The notes below the pieces were generated by a model. That model was not told where the DNA came from. It did not search any database and saw only the letters and a program-made list of their open reading frames with translations. From Clostridia bacterium (GTDB lineage Bacteria > Bacillota > Clostridia > Oscillospirales > CAG-272), in assembly GCA_017457465.1 (NCBI GenBank), contig JAFTHJ010000256.1, positions 1-23,375 on the forward strand: 23,375 nt of DNA, in the 5' to 3' direction. Below are positions 17,497 through 23,375 of the stretch, piece after piece (the stretch's first letter is position 1; every line of letters starts with the position of its first letter). Both the position numbers and the translations under genes were made by a program.

Positions 17497-17524
17497 TGTG
17501 GCTATCGCAAATGCGATAGCCACA
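17497..17524. terminator. Shared terminator hairpin between convergent genes
   Basis: GTGGCTATCGC and GCGATAGCCAC pair around a short AAAT loop, with a flanking T-A pair, between the flotillin stop (17482) and the lipoprotein stop (17541, minus strand). Read on the minus strand, the hairpin is followed by TTTTGTTTT; read on the plus strand, by a weaker AAATCTTTATCTT. It probably serves both genes and the minus-strand one best. Confidence 0.8.
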
Positions 17525-17540
17525 AATCTTTATCTTGTTA

Positions 17541-19262
17541 TTACTTTATTATAATGCAGAAGGTGTTTTCTTCTTCGGATACAGAACCGAGAAGCACAGA
17601 GGTATGACCGTAGGATTTAGTGAATACCTCAAGCTCGTTCTTGGATATCAGAATATTCTCACCCTTTTCGTTGTAGTAGGAGTATTCGCCCTCCGCACTC
17701 TCTATTGTGTAGAAATTGTCACCCGTCTCGGCGTGGAAATCGGTCTTGGATTCGGCATCGTTGTGCGAGTATACCGTTTCTTCCTTTCCGTCAAGAAGCT
17801 TGATAATGTCGTATCCCACATCGGTGTTCTTCTTTATGAGAATAGCGCGGTTCATAGTAGCAAGAACTTCGGCATCGTTCTCATAGAGGTCGTAAGCCTT
17901 GTTCAAATCGAGAGTGTATATAACTCTCTCGCCGACAAAGTAAGAGCCGCAAAGGTCGAGCGGGTTGTTCATAACATTAAGCACCTTGCCTCCCGACTTG
18001 ATTATCGAAACACCGCCGTCAAGTGTGCTGACCATATACTTGTCGTCGCTTATCTTGGTTGCCCATTCCGCGGACTGGTGGTCAATCATCTTGAGCGACT
18101 TTTTCGCCTTACCGTTGTTGCTCATCAGAACTATATCAATGTCCTCCTCGGATACCATAAGCTTTCGCTCCTCGATAGGACAGATGAAGGCGATATTTTC
18201 AAACTTGTCGTTGAATTCGTTCTTTTCCTCCGACTCGTTTTCATCGTAAAGCTCACCGTTAGTCATAACGGTTGAGACTATGTAGTCGAGCTTGAGGTCT
18301 TTCGCCTTTCCGCTTCTGATAGAGATAAGCTGGGATACGAGATTAGCCTTGTAGGTAGTGTCTTCCGCGATAAATGAGAGGTCGTAACGCTCGGTATCCT
18401 CATCCTGTGTTATTGTATACTGAAGCAGGATATTACCGTTGTTGAGAACGTGATATCTGTATACATCATCAATACTGTCGTCACCGTGACGAGGAGCGAC
18501 ATAAGTAAAGTGATGGTTGAATGAGCGGTCGTATACGGTTACCTTGTTACCGTTTATCATATAGAAATATTCGTCGTTGTAGAAATCGCAATCGCCGATA
18601 TCCATATACTCGGGAAGGTCAGTTGCCTTTGAGAGTGTTCCTTTCTTCACGTTTATGTCGTAAGCCACACCGTTGAAAATTATCATATCCGCGAACTCAC
18701 GCGCGTCGTTTGCCTTGGCGGAGGTCGCTACCTCAACGCCTGTTGAGTCGTAGAGCATGTAGGTCATATCAATATAGCCCTTGAGAGTTTCGATTACGTC
18801 CTCGCCTATATCAAGGTCACCCGCGATAAGCTTCGTGAGAATATCGAGCAGCTCGGCCTTCTTTGCATCCTCCGCGATAGCCTCAATGTTTTCGGAATCA
18901 ACAACCGCCTTTGATACGAAAAATACGGGAGAATTGGCAAAGAACTCAAAGGTGTAAAAGGTGTTAAGAGGAGCTTCAAAGGTTCCAACTATAGTGCCGT
19001 CCTTGAGATTGAGAACCTTATACGAGGTAGAGCTGTTCTCGGTGTCGAGCTTGAAGAAAAGCGCGAGGTCGTCAGAGACGGTAAGCTTGTCGAATGTGTA
19101 GCCCTTAAGGTCGGCAAGGTCAACAGCCGTTTTGTAAAGGTCGGGGGAGAGGTCATAGTCTTTATTGAGAACCTTTCCAACAGACCAGACGCTTCCGCAG
19201 GATACAAGCAGTGTGCAGAGTATCAGGAGCGTCGATATCAGACAAATTAATTTTATTTTCAT
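17541..19262 (-). CDS. Predicted secreted lipoprotein, unknown function
   Basis: This is a 573-residue protein with a typical lipoprotein signal. It has a basic start (MKIK), a hydrophobic core, and the lipobox LVSC with the lipidated cysteine at residue 22. It should be anchored to the outer face of the membrane. The mature part has no recognised motif. It is acidic and has repeated short beta-type blocks of the kind YKVLNLKDGTIVGTF, GVAYDINVKKGTLSKA and NKVTVYDRSFNHHF, which could be blades of a beta-propeller; that is inference. An in-frame longer start exists 20 codons upstream, but GGAGG lies directly before the ATG at 19262 and the lipobox fits this start. It has its own consensus promoter. 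Confidence 0.8.
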   Translation of the reverse strand: MKIKLICLISTLLILCTLLVSCGSVWSVGKVLNKDYDLSPDLYKTAVDLADLKGYTFDKLTVSDDLALFFKLDTENSSTSYKVLNLKDGTIVGTFEAPLNTFYTFEFFANSPVFFVSKAVVDSENIEAIAEDAKKAELLDILTKLIAGDLDIGEDVIETLKGYIDMTYMLYDSTGVEVATSAKANDAREFADMIIFNGVAYDINVKKGTLSKATDLPEYMDIGDCDFYNDEYFYMINGNKVTVYDRSFNHHFTYVAPRHGDDSIDDVYRYHVLNNGNILLQYTITQDEDTERYDLSFIAEDTTYKANLVSQLISIRSGKAKDLKLDYIVSTVMTNGELYDENESEEKNEFNDKFENIAFICPIEERKLMVSEEDIDIVLMSNNGKAKKSLKMIDHQSAEWATKISDDKYMVSTLDGGVSIIKSGGKVLNVMNNPLDLCGSYFVGERVIYTLDLNKAYDLYENDAEVLATMNRAILIKKNTDVGYDIIKLLDGKEETVYSHNDAESKTDFHAETGDNFYTIESAEGEYSYYNEKGENILISKNELEVFTKSYGHTSVLLGSVSEEENTFCIIIK

Positions 19263-19293
19263 AAAATACCTCCTAAAATATTTCGGTAATTTC

Positions 19294-19322
19294 ATTATAC
19301 ACGATATAAGCTCAAATGTCAA
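19294..19322 (-). promoter_or_regulatory. Consensus promoter of the lipoprotein gene
   Basis: On the minus strand TTGACA (19322-19317) and TATAAT (19299-19294) are perfect and 17 bp apart. A transcript would start near 19287, about 25 bases before the ATG. The -35 lies 13 bp beyond the stop of the upstream AraC gene on the same strand, so the lipoprotein need not depend on AraC transcription. Confidence 0.9.
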
Positions 19323-19335
19323 CGATTTGCGTTAT

Positions 19336-20178
19336 TTAAGCACTTTCGAAGTGCTTTTTTCGATATTCCTTTGGTGTGCATCCGTATACGCTCTTAAATG
19401 TGGTTATAAAAAGACTTGATGTTGAGAATCCAACTATATCCGCTATTTCCTCTACCGACATATTGCTGGATTTCAGAAAATAGGCACTCGTCAGTATACG
19501 GTAGTCGTTCAGATATTTGTGCGGGGTAACCCCCATATCCTTTTTGAAGACTCTTATCAGATGATTTTCGGATACAAAAAGCGAGTCGGCAATTTCTCTG
19601 ACAGATATTTTTTCGCCGTAATGTTCCTTTATATACTTTACAACACTGTCGGAAAGCGAGTGCGGGGAGTGAGGAGAGATGAGATTTTTAGCCACGAGAT
19701 GAAAAACCTCGCTTACAGTATTTGATATGGCGATGTCATTTCCGTCCGAATCATTGAGTGAAAGCGACAAAAGCTTTTCCATAAGATTGGCATAATCGTT
19801 CGCCGTTTTTGAAAAGAAGATACCGTTTTCAGCCACGGTGTCGAGGAAAAGCTCGGAGAGCAGACCGTCCGGGTGAAGCCAATAAAATTCCCAGAGTCCC
19901 CCCGTCGGTGTTTTATATGCGTGTGCCATATTTCTCGGTATAAGAGCAATGCTTCCTCGCGGAAGATTATATTCCTTTCCATTTACGGACATCCATCCGC
20001 AACCGCCCACCGTTGCTATAATAAGATGGCGTTTGTCTCCGTTAGGTCTTTGAACTCTATAAAGCTCATTGCACTTGTGCCATCCTACGCTGCTGACAAA
20101 AAAATATGACGGATTTTCTCTCTTTGAAATCTGGTGAGCCAGACGAACCTCGCCAAACGCTCCGTTTACACTATACAT
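19336..20178 (-). CDS. AraC-family transcriptional regulator
   Basis: This is a 280-residue regulator. The N-terminal half (about 15-150) has the cupin-like sensing pattern (GKEYNLPRGSIALIPRNMAH, WEFYWLHPDG). The C-terminal AraC/XylS domain at about 180-275 has two helix-turn-helix units: ISVREIADSLFVSENHLIRV then MSVEEIADIVGFSTSSLFIT, closing with GCTPKEYRK. GAGGTGG precedes the ATG. It is transcribed away from the UroD-like gene across a 186-bp spacer with two tandem 22-bp repeats. It is therefore the obvious candidate regulator of that gene, perhaps responding to the methylated substrate of the cluster. The effector is unknown. Confidence 0.9.
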   Translation of the reverse strand: MYSVNGAFGEVRLAHQISKRENPSYFFVSSVGWHKCNELYRVQRPNGDKRHLIIATVGGCGWMSVNGKEYNLPRGSIALIPRNMAHAYKTPTGGLWEFYWLHPDGLLSELFLDTVAENGIFFSKTANDYANLMEKLLSLSLNDSDGNDIAISNTVSEVFHLVAKNLISPHSPHSLSDSVVKYIKEHYGEKISVREIADSLFVSENHLIRVFKKDMGVTPHKYLNDYRILTSAYFLKSSNMSVEEIADIVGFSTSSLFITTFKSVYGCTPKEYRKKHFESA

Positions 20179-20196
20179 ATACCACCTCGAAATATC

Positions 20197-20240
20197 AAAA
20201 AATAAACATTATGTTTTTAAAAATAAACCATATGTCTTTT
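20197..20240. promoter_or_regulatory. Tandem 22-bp repeats, candidate AraC operators
   Basis: Two head-to-tail blocks are alike: one at 20197-20218 around AAAATAAACATTATGTTTTT, one at 20219-20240 around AAAATAAACCATATGTCTTT. The period of 22 bp is about two helical turns, as expected for AraC-type dimers on direct repeats. The first also contains AAACAT-T-ATGTTT. They lie 18-62 bp upstream of the minus-strand AraC start and about 125-170 bp upstream of the UroD-like start. No good -35 was found for either gene, which would fit activator dependence. Confidence 0.55.
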
Positions 20241-20364
20241 AGTGATTTACTTCATTATGGATTTATAGTAACATATTTTGTGTGATGTTTCAATAGGAGA
20301 GAAGAAATTTTCTTTTTTTGAAAAATCGAAAATATAAAAATATTGATATTGGAGGAACTGAAAA

Positions 20365-21426
20365 ATGACATCTTACGAGAGAATTAAGCGCACATACGAG
20401 CGAAAGGAGACCGACCGCGTACCGATAATAGACAATCCGTGGAGGGGAACCGTCAAGCGTTGGGAGCGAGAGGGAATGCCGAAGGGTATGGACTGGAGAG
20501 ACTTTTTCGATGTGGATAAAAAGGAAGGGATAAGTATTGATATTACTCCTCGCTATCCCGTAAAAATTATTGAGGAAACCGATAAATACATTATCTCCAC
20601 AACTCCTTGGGGAGCAACACAGAAGTGCCTTAAGGAAGCTGACGCAACCGCAGAGGTGCTTGAGTTCAAGGTGACCGATGCCGAAGCCTGGGCAGACGCA
20701 AAGGCGAGAATGACTCTTGACGACGACAGAATACCGTGGAAGCACCTTGAAAAAAATTACGATAAATGGCGTGCCGAGGGCAGATGGATATCGGCAAACT
20801 TCTGGTTTGGCTTTGATGTTTCTCATTCCCGTATGACAGGAACAGATACTATGCTTATCACTCTGCTTGACGAGCCCGAGCTTGCGCAGGATATTTTTGA
20901 TACATACCTCAGAAGCTGCGAGGCGCTTTTCCAGAGAGTGTGGGATGCGGGATATCATTTTGACGAGGTATATTGGCCCGACGATATGGGATACAAGGGA
21001 ACGGCATTCTTTTCGTCGGATGTCTACAAGGAGGTGCTTAAGCCCTATCACACCCGCGCCGTACAGTGGGCTCACGACCACGGAGTACCCGCCCGTCTGC
21101 ATTCCTGCGGAGATATTACGAAGCTTCTGCCCGATATCGTGGACACGGGAATAGACGCCCTCAATCCCCTTGAGGTAAAATCGGGATTCGACGCCTATGC
21201 GGTTAAGCAAAAATACGGAGACAAGATAGTTCTTCACGGCGGTATGAATGCTCAACTATGGGGTAATACCGAGGCAGCTGTAGCCGAGGTCAGAGAGAAG
21301 CTTCCTTACCTGAAGGAGGGTGGCGGATATATATTCGCGTCTGACCACACTATCCCGAACAACGTAAGCCTTGAGACGATGAAGTGTATTATAGAGGAAG
21401 CACAGAGACTCGGAAGCTATAATTAA
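20365..21426 (+). CDS. UroD-like (MtaA/CmuA-type) methyltransferase family protein
   Basis: This 353-residue TIM-barrel protein belongs to the uroporphyrinogen decarboxylase superfamily. It is unlikely to be the haem enzyme HemE, since its start (SYERIKRTYERKETDRVPI) and context fit the methyltransferase branch that moves methyl groups to or from corrinoid proteins. HSCGD (His246, Cys248) supplies two of the expected zinc ligands. The third site, usually a cysteine near the end, reads FASDHTIPNNV (Ser326, Asp327, His328). HGGMNAQ is also conserved. GGAGG precedes the ATG. A corrinoid protein domain is encoded next on the same strand and a second UroD-like gene follows it. The methyl donor cannot be told from sequence. 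Confidence 0.85.
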   Translation: MTSYERIKRTYERKETDRVPIIDNPWRGTVKRWEREGMPKGMDWRDFFDVDKKEGISIDITPRYPVKIIEETDKYIISTTPWGATQKCLKEADATAEVLEFKVTDAEAWADAKARMTLDDDRIPWKHLEKNYDKWRAEGRWISANFWFGFDVSHSRMTGTDTMLITLLDEPELAQDIFDTYLRSCEALFQRVWDAGYHFDEVYWPDDMGYKGTAFFSSDVYKEVLKPYHTRAVQWAHDHGVPARLHSCGDITKLLPDIVDTGIDALNPLEVKSGFDAYAVKQKYGDKIVLHGGMNAQLWGNTEAAVAEVREKLPYLKEGGGYIFASDHTIPNNVSLETMKCIIEEAQRLGSYN

Positions 21427-21474
21427 GCACGATAATATGGTTTTGTTGCAAAAAAATATCTCCAAAAGCACGAT
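21425..21474 (+). repeat. AAGCACGAT direct repeat upstream of the AraC-corrinoid promoter
   Basis: AAGCACGAT occurs at 21425-21433 (overlapping the UroD-like stop) and at 21466-21474, 41 bp apart, about four helical turns. The second copy is seven bases ahead of the -35. It may be an activator site, but nine-base repeats in A/T-rich DNA can be chance. Confidence 0.35.
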
Positions 21475-21481
21475 TTCCATA

Positions 21482-21510
21482 TTTACGAATTGATAAAAGT
21501 CTGTTATAAT
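21482..21510 (+). promoter_or_regulatory. Promoter of the AraC-corrinoid ORF
   Basis: TTTACG (21482-21487, four of six consensus positions) and a perfect TATAAT (21505-21510) are 17 bp apart. The start near 21517 gives a leader of about 60 bases containing a small AGCT-GAG-AGCT inverted repeat and the AAGGAG binding site at 21567. The weak -35 could reflect activator control. Confidence 0.7.
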
Positions 21511-21577
21511 GAATATGTATGGTTCGAGGTTTACCTATGTGAGCTGAGAGCTTCTCAAAACGCATTAAGGAGACGCT

Positions 21578-23140
21578 ATGACGGTCAATGATACAAAGCC
21601 ATCAAGAGTAGCCGCCGACGACACAGAAAAAGCCCCCCGTATCTATCAGGAGACGGCGGTCTTTAAGCGAGTGTACGACAGTGCCGCTCCTTTCCGAGGC
21701 TTACATACAAATGATATTATTGAAATAGGGCTCGTGGTGTCGGGGAACGGTACGTTCAGAATTCTGGACAATCTTATTCCTTGCAAGGAAGGCGATATTT
21801 TCGTTATCCGTCCCGATTCTCCTCACGGATTTTTCGCTTCGGAGAGCGGAGAGACTCTTACAGTGAGGCGGTTGTGGTTTGATGTCTGCGACTGGTTTGA
21901 CGGAGTCTTTGCCGATGCCGAGGATTCTCGCTTCTGTTACGGTGTTTTCTCGGATAATTTGCTTATGACATACGCTGTGCTTACCGCGAGTATCCAAAAT
22001 GAGATAAACCAATTCTGTAACGCGATAGCGCTTGAAACAGAGGAGCAAAAAAGCGAGTGGCGTGAAGCGGTAAGAGCAAATCTCTCAATGATGCTGATTA
22101 CTATCGGACGCTATGTGGGAAGAGCTATCAAAAATCTTCCGACGGCGCTGCCGAAAAAGTGGAGCGTAGTCTCCGAGGTTATGAGGCAGGTCAATGAGCA
22201 TATCGGAGACAGTGAGCTTACCTTGAATTCTATCTCCGCATCTCTTTACGTCAGCGCATCGCACTTGAGCCGTCTTTTCAAGGAATGTACGGGTGAGACG
22301 TTTGCGGAATATCTGCGACGGACGCGAATTGCTCACGCGTGTACTCTCTTGATGGAGACAGACCTCACAGTTGAGGAAATAGCAAGACAGTGCGGAAAGA
22401 AGGACTTACCTTCGTTTTATCAATCGTTTTTCGTCTATAAAGGCGTAACGCCTAATCAATATAGAATAAAAAAGAGTAAAGAAAAGAGAAAAGGAGACAA
22501 TCATATGAGTATTTTGAATGAAATTTCCGAAAATCTGCAGAAGGGTAAAGCAAAAATCGTCAAGGAGCTTGTTCAACAGGCTATAGATGACGGAGTTGCA
22601 GCAGAGGTGATTCTTAACGACGGACTTATGCACGGTATGAACATTATCGGTGAAAAGTTCAAGAACAATGAGATATACGTTCCCGAGGTGCTTGTTGCGG
22701 CAAGAGCTATGAATATGGGAGCGCAGATACTCAAGCCTCACCTTGCAGCAAGCGGAGTAAAGGCCACCGGTAAGGTTTGTATCGGTACCGTTCAGGGCGA
22801 CCTTCACGATATCGGAAAGAACCTTGTAAAGATGATGCTTGAGGGTAAGGGACTTGAGGTTGTTGACCTCGGAACCGATGTTTCTGCCGAGACCTTTGTA
22901 AAGACAGCGATGGAGCAGGAATGTCAGGTAATCTGTTGCTCGGCTCTGCTTACGACCACTATGGGCGTTATGGCAGATGTTGTCAAGGAAGCAGAGAAGG
23001 CGGGTATCCGCGATAAGGTTAAAATAATGGTTGGCGGCGCGCCTGTAAACGAGGAATTCTGCCGTGAGATAGGAGCAGACTGCTATACAGTTGACGCGGC
23101 AAGCGCGGCAGACGCGGCAGTTGCATTTTGTAAGGCTTGA
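21578..23140 (+). CDS. AraC regulator joined in frame to a corrinoid methyl-carrier protein
   Basis: One uninterrupted 520-codon frame. Residues 1-300 form a complete AraC-type regulator: a cupin-like sensor at about 40-115 (HTNDIIEIGLVVSGNGTF, REGDIF-like KEGDIFVIRPDSPHGF), then two helix-turn-helix units at about 205-300 ending GVTPNQYR. A lysine/arginine-rich stretch (302-309) follows. Residues 310-520 form a complete corrinoid protein of the MtaC/MtgC type: a four-helix cap with IYVPEVLVAARAM, then the B12 Rossmann domain with GDLHDIGKNLV (cobalt-ligand His410), CSALLTTTM and VGGAPV. It lacks the W-x9-EH of the light sensor CarH. AAGGAG precedes the first ATG. It may be a true fusion, two products from one frame, or two genes that lost a stop. 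Confidence 0.85.
   Translation: MTVNDTKPSRVAADDTEKAPRIYQETAVFKRVYDSAAPFRGLHTNDIIEIGLVVSGNGTFRILDNLIPCKEGDIFVIRPDSPHGFFASESGETLTVRRLWFDVCDWFDGVFADAEDSRFCYGVFSDNLLMTYAVLTASIQNEINQFCNAIALETEEQKSEWREAVRANLSMMLITIGRYVGRAIKNLPTALPKKWSVVSEVMRQVNEHIGDSELTLNSISASLYVSASHLSRLFKECTGETFAEYLRRTRIAHACTLLMETDLTVEEIARQCGKKDLPSFYQSFFVYKGVTPNQYRIKKSKEKRKGDNHMSILNEISENLQKGKAKIVKELVQQAIDDGVAAEVILNDGLMHGMNIIGEKFKNNEIYVPEVLVAARAMNMGAQILKPHLAASGVKATGKVCIGTVQGDLHDIGKNLVKMMLEGKGLEVVDLGTDVSAETFVKTAMEQECQVICCSALLTTTMGVMADVVKEAEKAGIRDKVKIMVGGAPVNEEFCREIGADCYTVDAASAADAAVAFCKA
22491..22507 (+). promoter_or_regulatory. Internal ribosome binding site and start at the AraC-corrinoid junction
   Basis: AAGGAG (22491-22496), an eight-base spacer and ATG (22505-22507) lie exactly between the AraC domain and the first residue expected for a free corrinoid protein. 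The purine-rich site is as good as those of neighbouring genes. It argues that a separate 211-residue corrinoid protein is made even if the long frame is also translated. Confidence 0.8.
22505..23140 (+). CDS. Corrinoid methyltransferase carrier protein (nested, from internal start)
   Basis: This is the likely free form of the C-terminal domain of the longer frame: 211 residues, the usual length of MtaC/MtgC/MttC-type corrinoid proteins. It starts MSILNEISENLQKGKAKIV, typical for the family. The helical cap takes about 1-88. The B12-binding domain follows, with DLHDIG (His101 as lower cobalt ligand), SALLTTT and GGAPV. Such proteins carry a methyl group on cobalt between a substrate methyltransferase and a second methyltransferase, often to tetrahydrofolate in acetogens or coenzyme M in methanogens. 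UroD-like partners lie on both sides. No corrinoid-reactivating ATPase (RACo/RamA) is in the window. Translation from this site is inferred from the binding site. Confidence 0.75.
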   Translation: MSILNEISENLQKGKAKIVKELVQQAIDDGVAAEVILNDGLMHGMNIIGEKFKNNEIYVPEVLVAARAMNMGAQILKPHLAASGVKATGKVCIGTVQGDLHDIGKNLVKMMLEGKGLEVVDLGTDVSAETFVKTAMEQECQVICCSALLTTTMGVMADVVKEAEKAGIRDKVKIMVGGAPVNEEFCREIGADCYTVDAASAADAAVAFCKA

Positions 23141-23173
23141 TTTGATTTTTTAACACAGATTGGAGATTAAAAA

Positions 23174-23375
23174 ATGAATAACCTCACACGCGCAATAAGA
23201 TTTGAAAAGCCTGACTTCATTCCTATGCGATTCAGCATAAATCACTCTTGCTGGCATCATTATCCCAAGGCCGCACTTTGGGATCTGATGGAGGAGCATA
23301 AGCTTCTCTTTCCAAATTTTGTGCGTCCGAATGCAGATTGGATGCCCGAATATAAGCTTGTTGCCATAAAGGATA
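23174..23375 (+). CDS. UroD-like family protein, N-terminal part (partial)
   Basis: The frame starts at ATG 23174, after GGAG, 33 bp behind the corrinoid stop, and is open to the window edge (67 residues visible). The beginning NNLTRAIRFEKPDFIPMRF resembles the N-terminus of uroporphyrinogen decarboxylase-superfamily proteins, and HSCWHHYPKAALWDLMEEH continues as in a subgroup found in Firmicutes. Catalytic and zinc residues lie beyond the window. It is probably co-transcribed with the corrinoid gene and may be the second methyltransferase of the pathway. Confidence 0.7.
   Translation, partial: MNNLTRAIRFEKPDFIPMRFSINHSCWHHYPKAALWDLMEEHKLLFPNFVRPNADWMPEYKLVAIKD

Noticed and set aside
17535..18275. 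246-codon plus-strand frame at the end of the lipoprotein gene
   Set aside because: It overlaps the lipoprotein gene, which has a signal peptide, binding site and promoter. The plus-strand frame has no binding site and an unnatural composition.
19338..19356. AAGCACTT-TCG-AAGTGCTT hairpin with a T-run as terminator of the minus-strand AraC gene
   Set aside because: The T-run is on the plus-strand side, and the hairpin lies in the last AraC codons. No plus-strand gene ends here, so it is probably chance or a weak structure.
20365..21426. Uroporphyrinogen decarboxylase HemE of haem synthesis
   Set aside because: The HxC motif, the corrinoid neighbours and the AraC regulators point to the methyltransferase branch of the superfamily, and no haem genes are nearby.

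Overview
The window looks like chromosomal DNA from a mid-GC Clostridia member (Firmicutes), probably a gut Oscillospirales or Christensenellales relative. This rests on strong GGAGG-type ribosome binding sites on most genes, clear TTGACA-N17-TATAAT promoters, a YlbF-mutS-mutL gene order, a single-chain GlyRS, a DUF1836 regulator, and UroD-like/corrinoid proteins paired with AraC regulators. The species is an inference. No tRNA, rRNA, CRISPR array, insertion sequence or prophage gene was seen.

Region 1 (1-9070) is housekeeping. It holds the 3' end of a YlbF-family gene with a four-cysteine tail, then mutS and mutL (mismatch repair). A palindrome and a diverged 90-bp tandem duplication follow. 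Next come tgt (preQ1/queuine insertion into tRNA) and tldD-tldE (peptidase pair), closed by a strong intrinsic terminator.

Region 2 (9101-13422) is a transcription unit with its own promoter and terminator. It contains glyS, a small membrane protein, a class V aminotransferase, and an unusual fusion of a TagD-type CTP:glycerol-3-phosphate cytidylyltransferase to a Gfo/Idh/MocA-type domain. The last two suggest synthesis of a CDP-activated, possibly amino-substituted polyol for a cell-surface polymer.

Region 3 (13500-17524) starts with a DUF1836 MerR-like regulator on a consensus promoter. It is followed by a three-gene membrane module: an NfeD-like OB-fold protein, an unrecognised multi-pass membrane protein that overlaps it by 4 bp, and a flotillin. 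A hairpin shared with the convergent gene closes it.

Region 4 (17541-23375) has a minus-strand lipoprotein and a minus-strand AraC regulator. The regulator diverges from a UroD-like methyltransferase gene across a spacer with tandem 22-bp repeats. Next is a single 520-codon ORF that joins an AraC regulator in frame to a complete methanol/methylamine-type corrinoid protein, with a good internal ribosome binding site and ATG at the junction. A second UroD-like gene is cut by the window end. Together these look like a corrinoid-dependent methyl-transfer system with an unknown methyl donor. The AraC-corrinoid ORF, which could sense corrinoid state or be two genes joined by stop-codon loss, is the most notable feature here.
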